Part shown: positions 50,961 through 59,010 of the stretch, piece after piece
How the letters are laid out: every line of letters starts with the position of its first letter
How positions within the stretch are numbered: the first letter of the stretch is position 1
Assembly: GCF_018531495.1 (NCBI RefSeq)
Contig: NZ_JAHDTI010000016.1
Location: 124,001 to 188,000, forward strand
DNA: 64,000 nucleotides
Reading direction: 5' to 3'
From: Nonomuraea sediminis
GTDB lineage: Bacteria; Actinomycetota; Actinomycetes; Streptosporangiales; Streptosporangiaceae
Notes under the pieces: model-generated
What the model was told of the DNA's origin: nothing
What the model saw: the letters and a program-made list of their open reading frames with translations, nothing else
Database searches by the model: none
Program-made: the position numbers and the translations under genes

Positions 50961-51230
50961 TCACTGCTCTTCTGCGAGCAGCCGGTACAGGCTCCTGCGA
51001 GCCTCGTCGGCGATGGCCTTGGCCTTCTCGCGCCGCTCCGCGCTGCCGGTACGGCTGGCCTGGACGTAGGCGTCCAGCAACCGCGCCCCGGCCTCACGAA
51101 CCTGGCGAGCGGCCTCCCAGTCGCCCTCCTCGCCACCGAACCACCGCCGAGCCCCCTCGGGCCCACGGAAGTGGTGTCCCCGCTTGCCGGGGAAGTGCCG
51201 ATGACCGTGAATCTCCTGTGCGTAACGCAT
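50961..51230 (-). CDS. Small His/Arg-rich helical protein, unknown
   Basis: An 89-residue protein that I cannot assign. The first 35 residues are His/Gly/Arg-rich (EIHGHRHFPGKRGHHFRGPEG). The rest is one or two amphipathic helices (AARQVREAGARLLDAYVQ, EKAKAIADEARRSLYRLLAEE). GGGAG precedes the ATG at 51230; a frame extending to 51326 runs through palindromic upstream DNA and is rejected. The His-rich start followed by a helical dimer-like end recalls truncated PadR-type relatives, but no HTH is visible. Confidence 0.55.
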   Translation of the reverse strand: MRYAQEIHGHRHFPGKRGHHFRGPEGARRWFGGEEGDWEAARQVREAGARLLDAYVQASRTGSAERREKAKAIADEARRSLYRLLAEEQ

Positions 51231-51711
51231 GACTGCGCTCCCTTCGATACGTTCGTCTGCCGACAGCTCGATGCTGTCGTGATACGTCAACGATATATCG
51301 ATAGCGCGTATTCCGACCACTCTCAAGATCTTTTATACGTTTGGCGGCCCGGACGATCTGGACATGAATCGCCGGACGATCATGACGTCAGACCTCCGGA
51401 CAATCCTGAGATGAACGTCGCCGGCTTCGTGATCAACCTGGTCCGTGCCGCCGCGCGGGAAGCTTCGCGATGCGGCTGCCGTGCAGGCGCCCATGGCCTA
51501 GGCCGTTCGCAGGTCGTCGTGCTCACCACGGCAGGCCGGGCGACGCCTGCGGGGTTGGCGTGGGCGCCAACTCTCAAAAGGCGCGTGAGCGTAGCGAACA
51601 CCGCGGCTCGGGGTGGGCGTCCGGCGGGTGGGGGTCCAGGTGGGTTTCGGGCGGGCCTCGGAAGAACGTGTGAGCGGAGCGAACGCCTTTGGGCCGTACC
51701 GGGAGATGTCG
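51231..51711. other. Intergenic region before conservon 3 end
   Basis: 481 bp with no supported gene. At the left are palindromes upstream of the small protein: GACAGC-N5-GCTGTC (51262-51278) and CGATATATCG (51291-51300). Further right the motif GTGAGCG(T/G)AGCGAAC occurs near 51583 and 51670, 86 bp apart. Open frames are shadows of low-complexity DNA. Confidence 0.5.
51262..51300 (-). promoter_or_regulatory. Palindromes upstream of the small helical protein
   Basis: GACAGC-TCGAT-GCTGTC (51262-51278) is a perfect 6-bp dyad, and CGATATATCG (51291-51300) is an AT-rich perfect palindrome. Both lie within 70 nt upstream of the start at 51230. Possible operator and promoter core. Confidence 0.4.
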
Positions 51712-52281
51712 TCAGTAGGCCGTGCGGACCGTGAGAGCGTGTTCGACGAGGGTGATGAGGGCCGACTTGACGGCGTCGCGGGAGCGGGCGTCCGTGCGGA
51801 CGATCGGGACGTGGGGCGAGAGGGTGAGGGCGTCCCTGACCTCGTTCTCCTGGTGCGGGAAGTGGCCCTCCCAGCCGTTGAGCGCCACGATGAACGGGAG
51901 GCGGGCCTCCTCGAAGTAGTCGATGGCGGGGAAGCTGTCGGCCAGGCGGCGGGTGTCGGCGAGGACGACCGCTCCGATGGCGCCGCGCACCAGGTCGTCC
52001 CACATGAACCAGAAGCGGTGCTGGCCGGGCGTGCCGAAGAGGTAGAGGATCAGGTCGCGGTCGAGCGAGACACGGCCGAAGTCCATGGCGACCGTGGTGG
52101 TCGTCTTGCCGGGCGTGTGGGCCAGGTCGTCCACGCCGCTGGAGGCCTCGGTCATGACGGCCTCCGTGGTCAGCGGCATGATCTCCGAGACCGCGCCGAC
52201 GAAGGTGGTCTTGCCGACCCCGAACCCGCCCGCGACGACGATCTTCGTGGAGGTCAGCCCGCTAGAGCCTGCGAAGTCCAC
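51712..52281 (-). CDS. cvnD: Conservon GTPase CvnD (copy 3)
   Basis: A 189-residue Ras/MglA-like GTPase. P-loop GGFGVGKTT, G3 FGTPGQHRFWFMWDD. The guanine-specificity position reads NGWE (LNGWEGHF) instead of NGWD found in copies 1 and 2, which could weaken guanine discrimination or mark a degenerate switch. The start is GTG at 52281, with the same 20-nt overlap with cvnC. The rest is as conserved as in the other copies, so the gene is intact. Confidence 0.92.
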   Translation of the reverse strand: MDFAGSSGLTSTKIVVAGGFGVGKTTFVGAVSEIMPLTTEAVMTEASSGVDDLAHTPGKTTTTVAMDFGRVSLDRDLILYLFGTPGQHRFWFMWDDLVRGAIGAVVLADTRRLADSFPAIDYFEEARLPFIVALNGWEGHFPHQENEVRDALTLSPHVPIVRTDARSRDAVKSALITLVEHALTVRTAY

Positions 52282-52630
52282 TGAGCACCCTTTCGAGCAG
52301 GCTCCTGTCGGGCAGGCCCGCCTCGAGTTGCGGCTGGTACACGCGGACCAGCCCTTCCGCCTCCATGTCCGCCACGAGCACGCGCGCGACGCCGAGCGGG
52401 ATGTTCAGCAGCGCCGAGACCTCCGCCACCGACCTGACCTGGCGACACAGCTCGCTGATCGCCCGGTACTCGCGGGTGTAGTTCATGCCGAGCTGGGCCG
52501 ACGTCGCCGAGGAGACCAACGCCTCCATGGCGAGCCCGCTTCGGGGGGCGGTGCGTCCGCCGGTGACGGCGTACATGCGCACCAGTGAGCTGCGCTCCGC
52601 CTCCGGCTCGCCGTCATGCCACGATGCCAC
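52262..52630 (-). CDS. cvnC: Conservon DUF742 protein CvnC (copy 3)
   Basis: A 122-residue DUF742 protein, shorter at the N-terminus than copies 1 and 2. Core SSLVRMYAVTGGRTAPRSGLAMEALVSS, winged-helix-like CRQVRSVAEVSALLNIPLGVARVLVADMEAEGLVRV, C-terminus LLERVLSGLRRL. The start is GTG at 52630. It lies 15 bp from cvnB3, the tightest packing of the three operons. Confidence 0.9.
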   Translation of the reverse strand: MASWHDGEPEAERSSLVRMYAVTGGRTAPRSGLAMEALVSSATSAQLGMNYTREYRAISELCRQVRSVAEVSALLNIPLGVARVLVADMEAEGLVRVYQPQLEAGLPDRSLLERVLSGLRRL

Positions 52631-52645
52631 GGTCGTCCACTCCCA

Positions 52646-53068
52646 TCACCAGGGGCGCGCTGCTGAGAGCTCCGCTCGTACGGCGGGCGTCAGCACCTGC
52701 CCAGCACGCTCAACAAGAATCGTCATCTGGTAGGCCACCAGGCCCATGTCACAGTCGGGGGCGGCCAGAACCGCCAGGCACGAGCCGTCGCTGATGGACA
52801 TCACCAGCAGCAACCCGCGGTCCATCTCGACGAGAGTCTGGGTGACCACGCCGCCCTCGAAGACCCGGGCGGCGCCCTGGGTGAGGCTGATCAGCCCGGC
52901 CGCGATGGCCGCCAGCTGGTCGGCGCGGTCCTTGGGGAATCCGCGGGAGAAGGCCATGGGGAGCCCGTCCGCCGAGACGACCACGGCGTGCGCGACCCCG
53001 GGTACCTCCTCGACGAAGCCGCTGACCAGCCAGTTCACATCCCTGGCGGCTTGGCTCAGATCCTTCAT
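52646..53068 (-). CDS. cvnB: Conservon roadblock/LC7 protein CvnB (copy 3)
   Basis: A 140-residue roadblock/LC7 protein with LVSGFVEEVPGVAHAVVVSADGLPMAFSRGFPKDRADQL-type N-terminus and the conserved SISDGSCLAVLAAPDCDMGLVAYQM core. ATGA overlap with cvnA3. The surface-exposed first helix (DLSQAARDVNWLVSGFVEE) varies most between copies and is a candidate specificity element. Confidence 0.92.
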   Translation of the reverse strand: MKDLSQAARDVNWLVSGFVEEVPGVAHAVVVSADGLPMAFSRGFPKDRADQLAAIAAGLISLTQGAARVFEGGVVTQTLVEMDRGLLLVMSISDGSCLAVLAAPDCDMGLVAYQMTILVERAGQVLTPAVRAELSAARPW

Positions 53069-55695
53069 TGGTCCTCCTCTAGCTCGGCGCGGCCCTTCCT
53101 TACGCCCTGTTGGTAGCTGGAGAGCCGGCTACGCAGTCTGTCGGGAGAGATCGGCTCGGGAGGTGGGGGTGGTGGTGCGGGTGCGGCGGCGCCGGGCACG
53201 AGGTTGGCCCGCGGCGTCCGCTTGGGCAGCCCCGAGTTGGTCAGGCCACCGCGGGTGGGCTCGTTGGCGGCCTGGGCGGCCTGCCAGCCGTTGTCCGCGG
53301 GCGAGGACCAGGTGTCGTGGCGCTCCTCGGTGGCGGGGGTCGCCTTGGTGAACCAGCTGGAGGACTCGACCGAGGCGTAGATGGGCAGGAACTCGTCCCC
53401 GCTCTGGGCCGGCGGCGGCGAGACGGGCGGCGCGGCCGGGGGCGGCGTCGGTGCCGACCGCTGCGGCAGGTCCGAGCCGCCGAACGCCTGCGGCGAGGCC
53501 GGCATCCCCGCCGGCGGCGGCATCTCGATCGAGTGGCTGTTGGTGTGCGGCGAGGTGAACCACGACGACGGCGGCGATGACGGCATCGAGGGCATCGACG
53601 GCATCGACGGCATCGGCTGCGCGGGATCGTGCGGCAGGTCAAAGCTGTCGAGCGAGGGGTGGTGGCTGTAGGAGACCTGCGCGGGCACCTGCGGGAACGT
53701 CACGGGCGGAGGCCCTGCCACGGGGGCGGCCGCGACCGGGGTGAGCAGCACCTCGGGGATCAGCACCATGGCGGTCAGCCCGCCGATGTCCTGCCGGCGC
53801 AGCTGGACCCGGATGTTGTGCCGCAGCGCCAGCCGGCCGACCACGAACAGGCCCATCCGCCGCGACACGGACACGTCGACCACGGGTGGGTTGGCCAGAC
53901 GCCAGTTGGCCTGCGACAGCTCCTCCGGCGTCATGCCGATGCCGTTGTCGGTGACCGAGACCATCAGCCCGCCGCCGTCGATGCGGCTGCTCGAGATGAC
54001 GACCTTGGTGTCGCGGGAGGAGAAGGAGACCGCGTTCTCGACCAGCTCGGCCAGCAGGTGCACGGCGTCGCTGACGGCCTGGCCGGCGATGGAGGCCTCC
54101 GACTGGATCTGGATGCTGACCCGGTCGTAGCTCTCCACCTCGCCCAGGGAGGCCCGCACGATGTCCATCAGCTCGACGGGCTCGCTCCACTTGCGCGCGG
54201 CTTCCTGACCAGCGAGAACCAGCAGGTTCTCGCTGTTGCGGCGCATGCGGGTGGCCAGGTGGTCGAGCTTGAACAGGTCGCCGAGGCGGGCGTCGTCGCG
54301 CTCGCCGCGCTCCAGGCGCTCGATCAGCGTCAGTTGCCGCTCGACCAGGGTCTGCGACCTGCGTGAGAGGTTGACGAACATCGCGTTGACGTTCGAGCGC
54401 AGACGCGCCTCGTCGCCCGCCAGCCGTACGGCTTCGCGGTGCACCTCGTCGAAGGCCCGCGCGACCTCACCGACCTCGTCCCTGGAGAAGATGCCGATGG
54501 GCGGCACCTCGGCGTTGACGGCGCCGTCGCGCGACTCGCGCAAGTGCTGGACGAACTCGGGCAGCCGGCGGCCGGCGATCTCCAGCGCCTCGCTGCGCAG
54601 CCGGCGCAGCGGCCGCACCAGCGACCTGGCGACGCCGGTGGTGATCAGCAGCACCGCGACCAGCAGGGCGAGCACGGCGCCGGCCACGATGTAGGCGCGG
54701 CGCTGCTCGTCGGAGCTGAGCTGCTCGCTTCTGGCCACGATGCCGGAGGCCTGGCGCTGCTCGACGTTGCGCATCGAGTCGACGACCGTGTCGGTGGCCT
54801 CGAACCACTCCTTGGCGTCGTTGCCGTGCCTGGGCGTCAGGTCGAGCCCACGCAGCGGCTGGTTGTTGGTGGCCCGGTTGAGTATCAGCTCGCGCAGGAA
54901 CAGCATCCGGTCGGCGGATCTGCCGTTGACGGTCTCGTCGAAGACGCGCCGCTCGTCGGCGGTGGCCTCGGAGGCGAAGCTCCTGCGCTCGTTGCTCTCG
55001 CGCGACAGCTCGCCCAGGAAGCGCTTGAGCTGGTCCTGGTCGAAGGAGCCCGCCACGAGCACGGTGGTGACCATGGCCTGCTGGTAGGAGACGCTCTCCT
55101 TGGCCCTGGCCAGCGCGTCGAGCATGCGGGTCTGGCGGAACAGCTCGTCGTCCTGGCTGCCCTTGATCAGCTCGTTGTGCACCGACAGCAGGTCTTCGAT
55201 GACAGTGGTGTACAGGTCGACGGCGGCCGGTGCGAGCAGGTCGGCGTCGAGTGCCTGCTGGCGCAGTCCGCTCAGGTCGTCGAGCCGGCTCAGCATGGTC
55301 TCGAGCTGGTCGCCGGTGCGCCCCGTCACCTCGGCCAGCAGCTGCGTGGTGGTGGAGCGGACCTGCTTGATGGCGCCGTCCACGTTCTGCATCTGCTCGC
55401 GGACGACGGGCAGCTCGCTGGCCGGCCTGCGCCGCGCGATGTAGAGGGAGGCCCTGGCTCGCTCACCCGACAGCAGGTGGGTGAGGTTGCCGACCTGGGC
55501 GGACAGCTGCGCCAGGCGGTTGGTGCGGGCGTAGTCGGCGGCCGCGCCGGTCGAGGCGAACACCTGGATGCCGCCGAGCAGCACGGCCGCGGCGGTGGGG
55601 ACGAGAATGAGCGCGACGAGCCGTGCCCGCACACGCCAGTTACGCAGGCGCCAGGTTCCTTCCTCGGCCTGCCTCTCACCCAACTGTGTACTCAC
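53065..55695 (-). CDS. cvnA: Conservon sensor kinase-like protein CvnA (copy 3)
   Basis: An 876-residue membrane sensor, the shortest of the three. RNWRVRARLVALILVPTAAAVLLGG first helix, NIT-like sensing region, second helix, HAMP (SLVRPLRRLRSEAL), LDHLATRMRRNSENLLVLAGQEAARKW helix and GHKL ATPase domain (ELVENAVSFSSRD, TDNGIGM). The tail of about 190 residues has MPSMPSMPSMPSS in place of the WPSF/HPSF repeats, then FLPIYASVESSSWF and PRANLVPG...RLRSRLSSYQQG. The start is GTG at 55695, placed by the shared GAGAGGTTG leader. Confidence 0.9.
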   Translation of the reverse strand: MSTQLGERQAEEGTWRLRNWRVRARLVALILVPTAAAVLLGGIQVFASTGAAADYARTNRLAQLSAQVGNLTHLLSGERARASLYIARRRPASELPVVREQMQNVDGAIKQVRSTTTQLLAEVTGRTGDQLETMLSRLDDLSGLRQQALDADLLAPAAVDLYTTVIEDLLSVHNELIKGSQDDELFRQTRMLDALARAKESVSYQQAMVTTVLVAGSFDQDQLKRFLGELSRESNERRSFASEATADERRVFDETVNGRSADRMLFLRELILNRATNNQPLRGLDLTPRHGNDAKEWFEATDTVVDSMRNVEQRQASGIVARSEQLSSDEQRRAYIVAGAVLALLVAVLLITTGVARSLVRPLRRLRSEALEIAGRRLPEFVQHLRESRDGAVNAEVPPIGIFSRDEVGEVARAFDEVHREAVRLAGDEARLRSNVNAMFVNLSRRSQTLVERQLTLIERLERGERDDARLGDLFKLDHLATRMRRNSENLLVLAGQEAARKWSEPVELMDIVRASLGEVESYDRVSIQIQSEASIAGQAVSDAVHLLAELVENAVSFSSRDTKVVISSSRIDGGGLMVSVTDNGIGMTPEELSQANWRLANPPVVDVSVSRRMGLFVVGRLALRHNIRVQLRRQDIGGLTAMVLIPEVLLTPVAAAPVAGPPPVTFPQVPAQVSYSHHPSLDSFDLPHDPAQPMPSMPSMPSMPSSPPSSWFTSPHTNSHSIEMPPPAGMPASPQAFGGSDLPQRSAPTPPPAAPPVSPPPAQSGDEFLPIYASVESSSWFTKATPATEERHDTWSSPADNGWQAAQAANEPTRGGLTNSGLPKRTPRANLVPGAAAPAPPPPPPEPISPDRLRSRLSSYQQGVRKGRAELEEDQ

Positions 55696-55773
55696 CGAAC
55701 GCAACCTCTCGCCCGAATCGGCGTATATGCAACCCCTTCATGGGGCCCTTGGGAAAATCCAGCAAGTGCGGGT

Positions 55774-55785
55774 AATTGGAACACA
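55774..55785 (-). promoter_or_regulatory. Conserved cvnA upstream motif (copy 3)
   Basis: The minus strand reads TGTGTTCCAATT, identical to copy 2, preceded at 55799-55812 by ATGTTCGATTGGCC. The distance to the GTG start (about 79 nt) equals that in copy 2. Confidence 0.55.
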
Positions 55786-55877
55786 TCCCATGCAGGACGG
55801 CCAATCGAACATAACGCGACAAAAGTCGAGTGGTGTGACTCTGGAGTAGAGAACCTGGAGCTCCATTTATCGTGATC

Positions 55878-55924
55878 TTATGGAGAGGATTAACCCATAA
55901 AATCCGCACTTGTCCGCTTATGGG
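55878..55924. promoter_or_regulatory. TTATGG half-sites in the opu upstream region
   Basis: TTATGG (55878-55883), CCCATAA (55894-55900) and TTATGGG (55918-55924). The last two form a perfect 7-bp dyad with a 17-nt spacer; the first two form a 6-bp dyad. A possible operator for the opu operon or cvnA3. Confidence 0.4.
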
Positions 55925-55987
55925 CGATTGGCCCGTTCCAAGCCTGTAACACCGAAGAGGCGCCCGGGTCTCACGAGGGTCACGACG

Positions 55988-56017
55988 TTGAGATTTGCCT
56001 TTACCAGGACATAGGTT
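55988..56017 (+). promoter_or_regulatory. Candidate sigma70-type promoter of the opu operon
   Basis: TTGAGA (55988-55993) and TAGGTT (56012-56017) are separated by 18 bp, 27 nt upstream of the ATPase start. Plausible -35 and -10 boxes by eye. Confidence 0.4.
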
Positions 56018-56044
56018 GAGCCCCGTCAAATCGAGGAGGCGAGG

Positions 56045-57100
56045 GTGGGGGTTTCTCCCGGCAGTGCGGCCATCACCGTCGAGGGGCTCTGGAAGATCTT
56101 CGGCCCCAAGGCGGAAAAGGTGCTGGACTGCGATGACAGGTACCTGGAACCCGCCGCGCTGAGAGAGAAGACCGGTTGCACCGCGGCCGTCAGGGACGTG
56201 AGCTTCGAGGTCGAGCCCGGCGAGGTCTTCGTCGTCATGGGGCTGTCGGGAAGCGGTAAGTCCACGCTGGTCCGCTGCCTCACCCGGCTCATCGAGCCGA
56301 GCGCCGGCGAGATCAAGATCGGCGACGAGGACGTCGTCCGCGCCTCCCCCGCCCGGTTACGCGAACTGCGCCGCCACCAGGTCAGCATGGTCTTCCAGCA
56401 CTTCGGCCTGTTGCCGCACCGCCGCGTCGTCGACAACGTGGCCTACGGCCTGGAGATCCAGGGCACGCCCAAGCCCGCCAGGCACGCCAGGGCCCGCGAG
56501 ATCCTCTCCCTGGTGGGGCTGGACGGCTACGCCGACTCCTACCCCGACCAGCTGTCCGGCGGCATGCAGCAGCGTGTGGGCCTGGCGCGGGCGCTGGCCG
56601 TCGACCCCCAGGTGATGCTCTTCGACGAGCCGTTCAGCGCGCTCGACCCGCTGATCCGCCGCGACATGCAGGCCGAGGTGATCCGCCTGCACCGCGAGGT
56701 CGGCAAGACCATGGTCTTCATCACCCACGACCTGTCAGAGGCCCTCAAGCTGGGCGAACGCATCGCGATCATGCGGGCGGGCTCGATCGTCCAGCTCGGT
56801 ACGCCGGAGGAGCTGGTGGGCGCGCCCGCCGACGACTACGTGGCCGACTTCGTGCGCGACGTCCCCCGCAGCCACGTGCTCACGCTGCGCTGGATCTGCC
56901 GCGACCCCGAGCCCGACGAGCCGCTCGACGGCCCCGCCCTCCCCGTGACCACGGTCATCAAGGACGCCATCGGCGCCACCTCGCAGTCCTCCCGTCCGAT
57001 CCGCGTCACCGACGGTGACCGCCTGGTCGGAGTCGTGGACCGGGTGGACATGCTCTCCTTCCTCTCCGGTCAGGACGTGGCGGAAGCCGTACACGCATGA
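56045..57100 (+). CDS. Glycine betaine-type ABC ATPase (OpuA/ProV-like)
   Basis: A 351-residue ATPase of the quaternary-amine group. The family start GLWKIFGPKAEKVL precedes Walker A GLSGSGKST. Q-loop VFQHFGLLPHR, signature LSGGMQQRVGLARAL, Walker B VMLFDEPFSALDPLIRRDMQ and switch THDLSEAL follow. The C-terminal tail (after about 290) is a short CBS-like regulatory segment (SRPIRVTDGDRLVGVVDRVDML), shorter than the usual CBS pair. AGGAGG precedes the GTG start. It overlaps the permease by ATGA. Expected role: osmoprotectant uptake driven by ATP. Confidence 0.9.
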   Translation: MGVSPGSAAITVEGLWKIFGPKAEKVLDCDDRYLEPAALREKTGCTAAVRDVSFEVEPGEVFVVMGLSGSGKSTLVRCLTRLIEPSAGEIKIGDEDVVRASPARLRELRRHQVSMVFQHFGLLPHRRVVDNVAYGLEIQGTPKPARHARAREILSLVGLDGYADSYPDQLSGGMQQRVGLARALAVDPQVMLFDEPFSALDPLIRRDMQAEVIRLHREVGKTMVFITHDLSEALKLGERIAIMRAGSIVQLGTPEELVGAPADDYVADFVRDVPRSHVLTLRWICRDPEPDEPLDGPALPVTTVIKDAIGATSQSSRPIRVTDGDRLVGVVDRVDMLSFLSGQDVAEAVHA

Positions 57101-59010
57101 GCACGACAGCCGTCTCGCCCGCCTCCAGGGTCAAGGTCCCCAGGTGGGTGGTTCCCGCGGGGATCGCCGCGCTCTTCGTGGTGACCTACGTGGTCTTCCG
57201 CGGCTCGGGAACGCTCCCGCACGACGACGACGCGCCGCAGTTCCAGGCCATCACCGACCTGCGCGAGTGGATCGACGACAACCGGAACTCCAGCCCGGTC
57301 TTCCTGTACTTCCTCAACTACATCCGGCTGCTGGTGGGCGGGGTCTTCGACCTGTTCCAGGCCGCGCTGTACGCGCTCGGCTGGCCGGGGCTCATCGGCG
57401 TGATGGGCGCGCTCGGCGTGCTGGCGGGCGGCTGGCGGATCGGGCTGCTCGCGGTGGCGGGCGTGGCCTCGTTCGGCGTGCTCGGGCTGTGGGACGCGAG
57501 CGTCGACACGCTCGCGCTGATCGCGGCGGCGGTGCTGCTGTCGCTGGCCATCGGCATCCCGCTGGGCGTCTGGGCGGGACTGTCGCCGCGGGCGCGCAGG
57601 CTGATCACGCCGGTGCTGGACGTCATGCAGATCATGCCGACGTTCGCCTATCTGGCGCCGCTCGTGCTGTTCTTCTCCATCGGACCGCCCGCGGGGGCGA
57701 TCACCACGATGATCTACTCGATCCCGCCGGCGATCCGCATCACCGCGCTGGCGATCGAGCAGGTCTCCCCCACCGCGGTCGAGGCCTCCTCCTCGCTCGG
57801 CGCGACCCGCCGTCAGACGCTCTTCAAGGTCCACCTGCCGCTGGCCAGGTCCACGATGGCGCTGGCGATCAACCAGACCATCATGATGGCGCTGTCGATG
57901 GTGGTCATCGCCAACCTGATCGCCGCGCCAGGGCTGGGCAGCCCCATCATCAAGGGCCTGTCCGAGGCCCAGGTCGGGATCATGCTCCCGGCGGGCATCG
58001 CGATCGTCGTGCTGGCCATCGTGCTCGACCGCATGATGATGGCGCCGGCCAAGCGCGATCCGCACGCCGGCGGAGGCCGTGCCCGCCTGATCGGCGCGGG
58101 CGTCCTGGCGGTGGCCGGAATCGCGCTCATCCCGGTGCTGCCCGGCGAGTGGCCGGAGGACTGGAGCGTCAACTTCGTCGCCCCGGTCAACGAGGCGGTC
58201 CACTGGGTCGAGTTCCACTGGTTCGACGTCACCTCCTTCATCAAGGACACGACGACCTACGTGCTGCTCAACCCGCTGGAAGGGCTGCTCACCTCCGCCC
58301 CGTGGTGGCTGGTCGCCGCCGCGGTGCTGCTCCTCGCCTGGCGGGTGAGCGGCGTACGGCCGGCGTTGACGGCCCTGGGCTGCCTGCTCGCCATGGCGTT
58401 GCTCGGCACCTGGGAGCACTCCATGCAGACGCTCACCACCGTGACCGTCGCGGTGCTGGCCACCATGGTCATCGGCCTGCTGCTCGGCGTGGCGGCCGCG
58501 CGTTCCTCCCGCTTCTCGGCCGTCCAACGGCCGATACTCGACGCCGCCCAGACGGTGCCGTCGTTCGTCTACCTGCTGCCCGCCCTGGCGCTGTTCGGCC
58601 CGAGCAGGTTCACCGCGATCCTGGCCTCGGTGATCTACGCCGTGCCGCCGGTGGTCCGCCTGGTCGAGGAGGGGATCCGGGCGGTGCCCGTCAGCGTGGT
58701 CGAGGCCGCCTCGTCGGCCGGGTCCACGCCCCGCCAACTGCTGTGGAAGGTCCAGTTGCCGCTCGCCCGCAAGGCGATCCTGCTGGCTGCCAACCAGGGC
58801 ATCATCATGACCCTGGCCATGGTCGTGGTGGGCGGCATGCTGGGCGCGGGGGCCCTGGGATACGACGTCATCCAGGGCTTCTCCCAGCGACCGGACTTCG
58901 GGATGGGCTTCGCCGCGGGCATCGCGACGGTCCTGCTGGGAATCATGCTCGACCGCATCACGCAGGGCGCCGACAGGCGTCCCTCCCCCCAAAAAAGGAA
59001 ACTCACATGA
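57097..59010 (+). CDS. Fused double permease of the betaine ABC importer
   Basis: A 637-residue membrane protein made of two ProW-type permease units in one chain. Unit 1 has the coupling loop SPTAVEASSSLGATRRQTLFKVHLPLARSTM; unit 2 has VPVSVVEAASSAGSTPRQLLWKVQLPLARKAI. Between them is an extracytoplasmic stretch of about 110 residues (WSVNFVAPVNEAVHWVEFHWFD). The fusion gives one permease polypeptide per transporter, with both halves derived from a duplication. ATGA overlaps join it to the ATPase and the first binding protein. Confidence 0.9.
   Translation: MSTTAVSPASRVKVPRWVVPAGIAALFVVTYVVFRGSGTLPHDDDAPQFQAITDLREWIDDNRNSSPVFLYFLNYIRLLVGGVFDLFQAALYALGWPGLIGVMGALGVLAGGWRIGLLAVAGVASFGVLGLWDASVDTLALIAAAVLLSLAIGIPLGVWAGLSPRARRLITPVLDVMQIMPTFAYLAPLVLFFSIGPPAGAITTMIYSIPPAIRITALAIEQVSPTAVEASSSLGATRRQTLFKVHLPLARSTMALAINQTIMMALSMVVIANLIAAPGLGSPIIKGLSEAQVGIMLPAGIAIVVLAIVLDRMMMAPAKRDPHAGGGRARLIGAGVLAVAGIALIPVLPGEWPEDWSVNFVAPVNEAVHWVEFHWFDVTSFIKDTTTYVLLNPLEGLLTSAPWWLVAAAVLLLAWRVSGVRPALTALGCLLAMALLGTWEHSMQTLTTVTVAVLATMVIGLLLGVAAARSSRFSAVQRPILDAAQTVPSFVYLLPALALFGPSRFTAILASVIYAVPPVVRLVEEGIRAVPVSVVEAASSAGSTPRQLLWKVQLPLARKAILLAANQGIIMTLAMVVVGGMLGAGALGYDVIQGFSQRPDFGMGFAAGIATVLLGIMLDRITQGADRRPSPQKRKLT

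Larger units (their letters stand above)
55696..56044. other. Divergent region cvnA3 / opu operon
   Basis: 349 bp without a gene. Left to right it holds the cvnA3 leader, the shared cvnA upstream motif (55774-55812), three TTATGG half-sites (55878-55924) and a sigma70-like promoter (55988-56017) for the opu operon. Confidence 0.6.
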
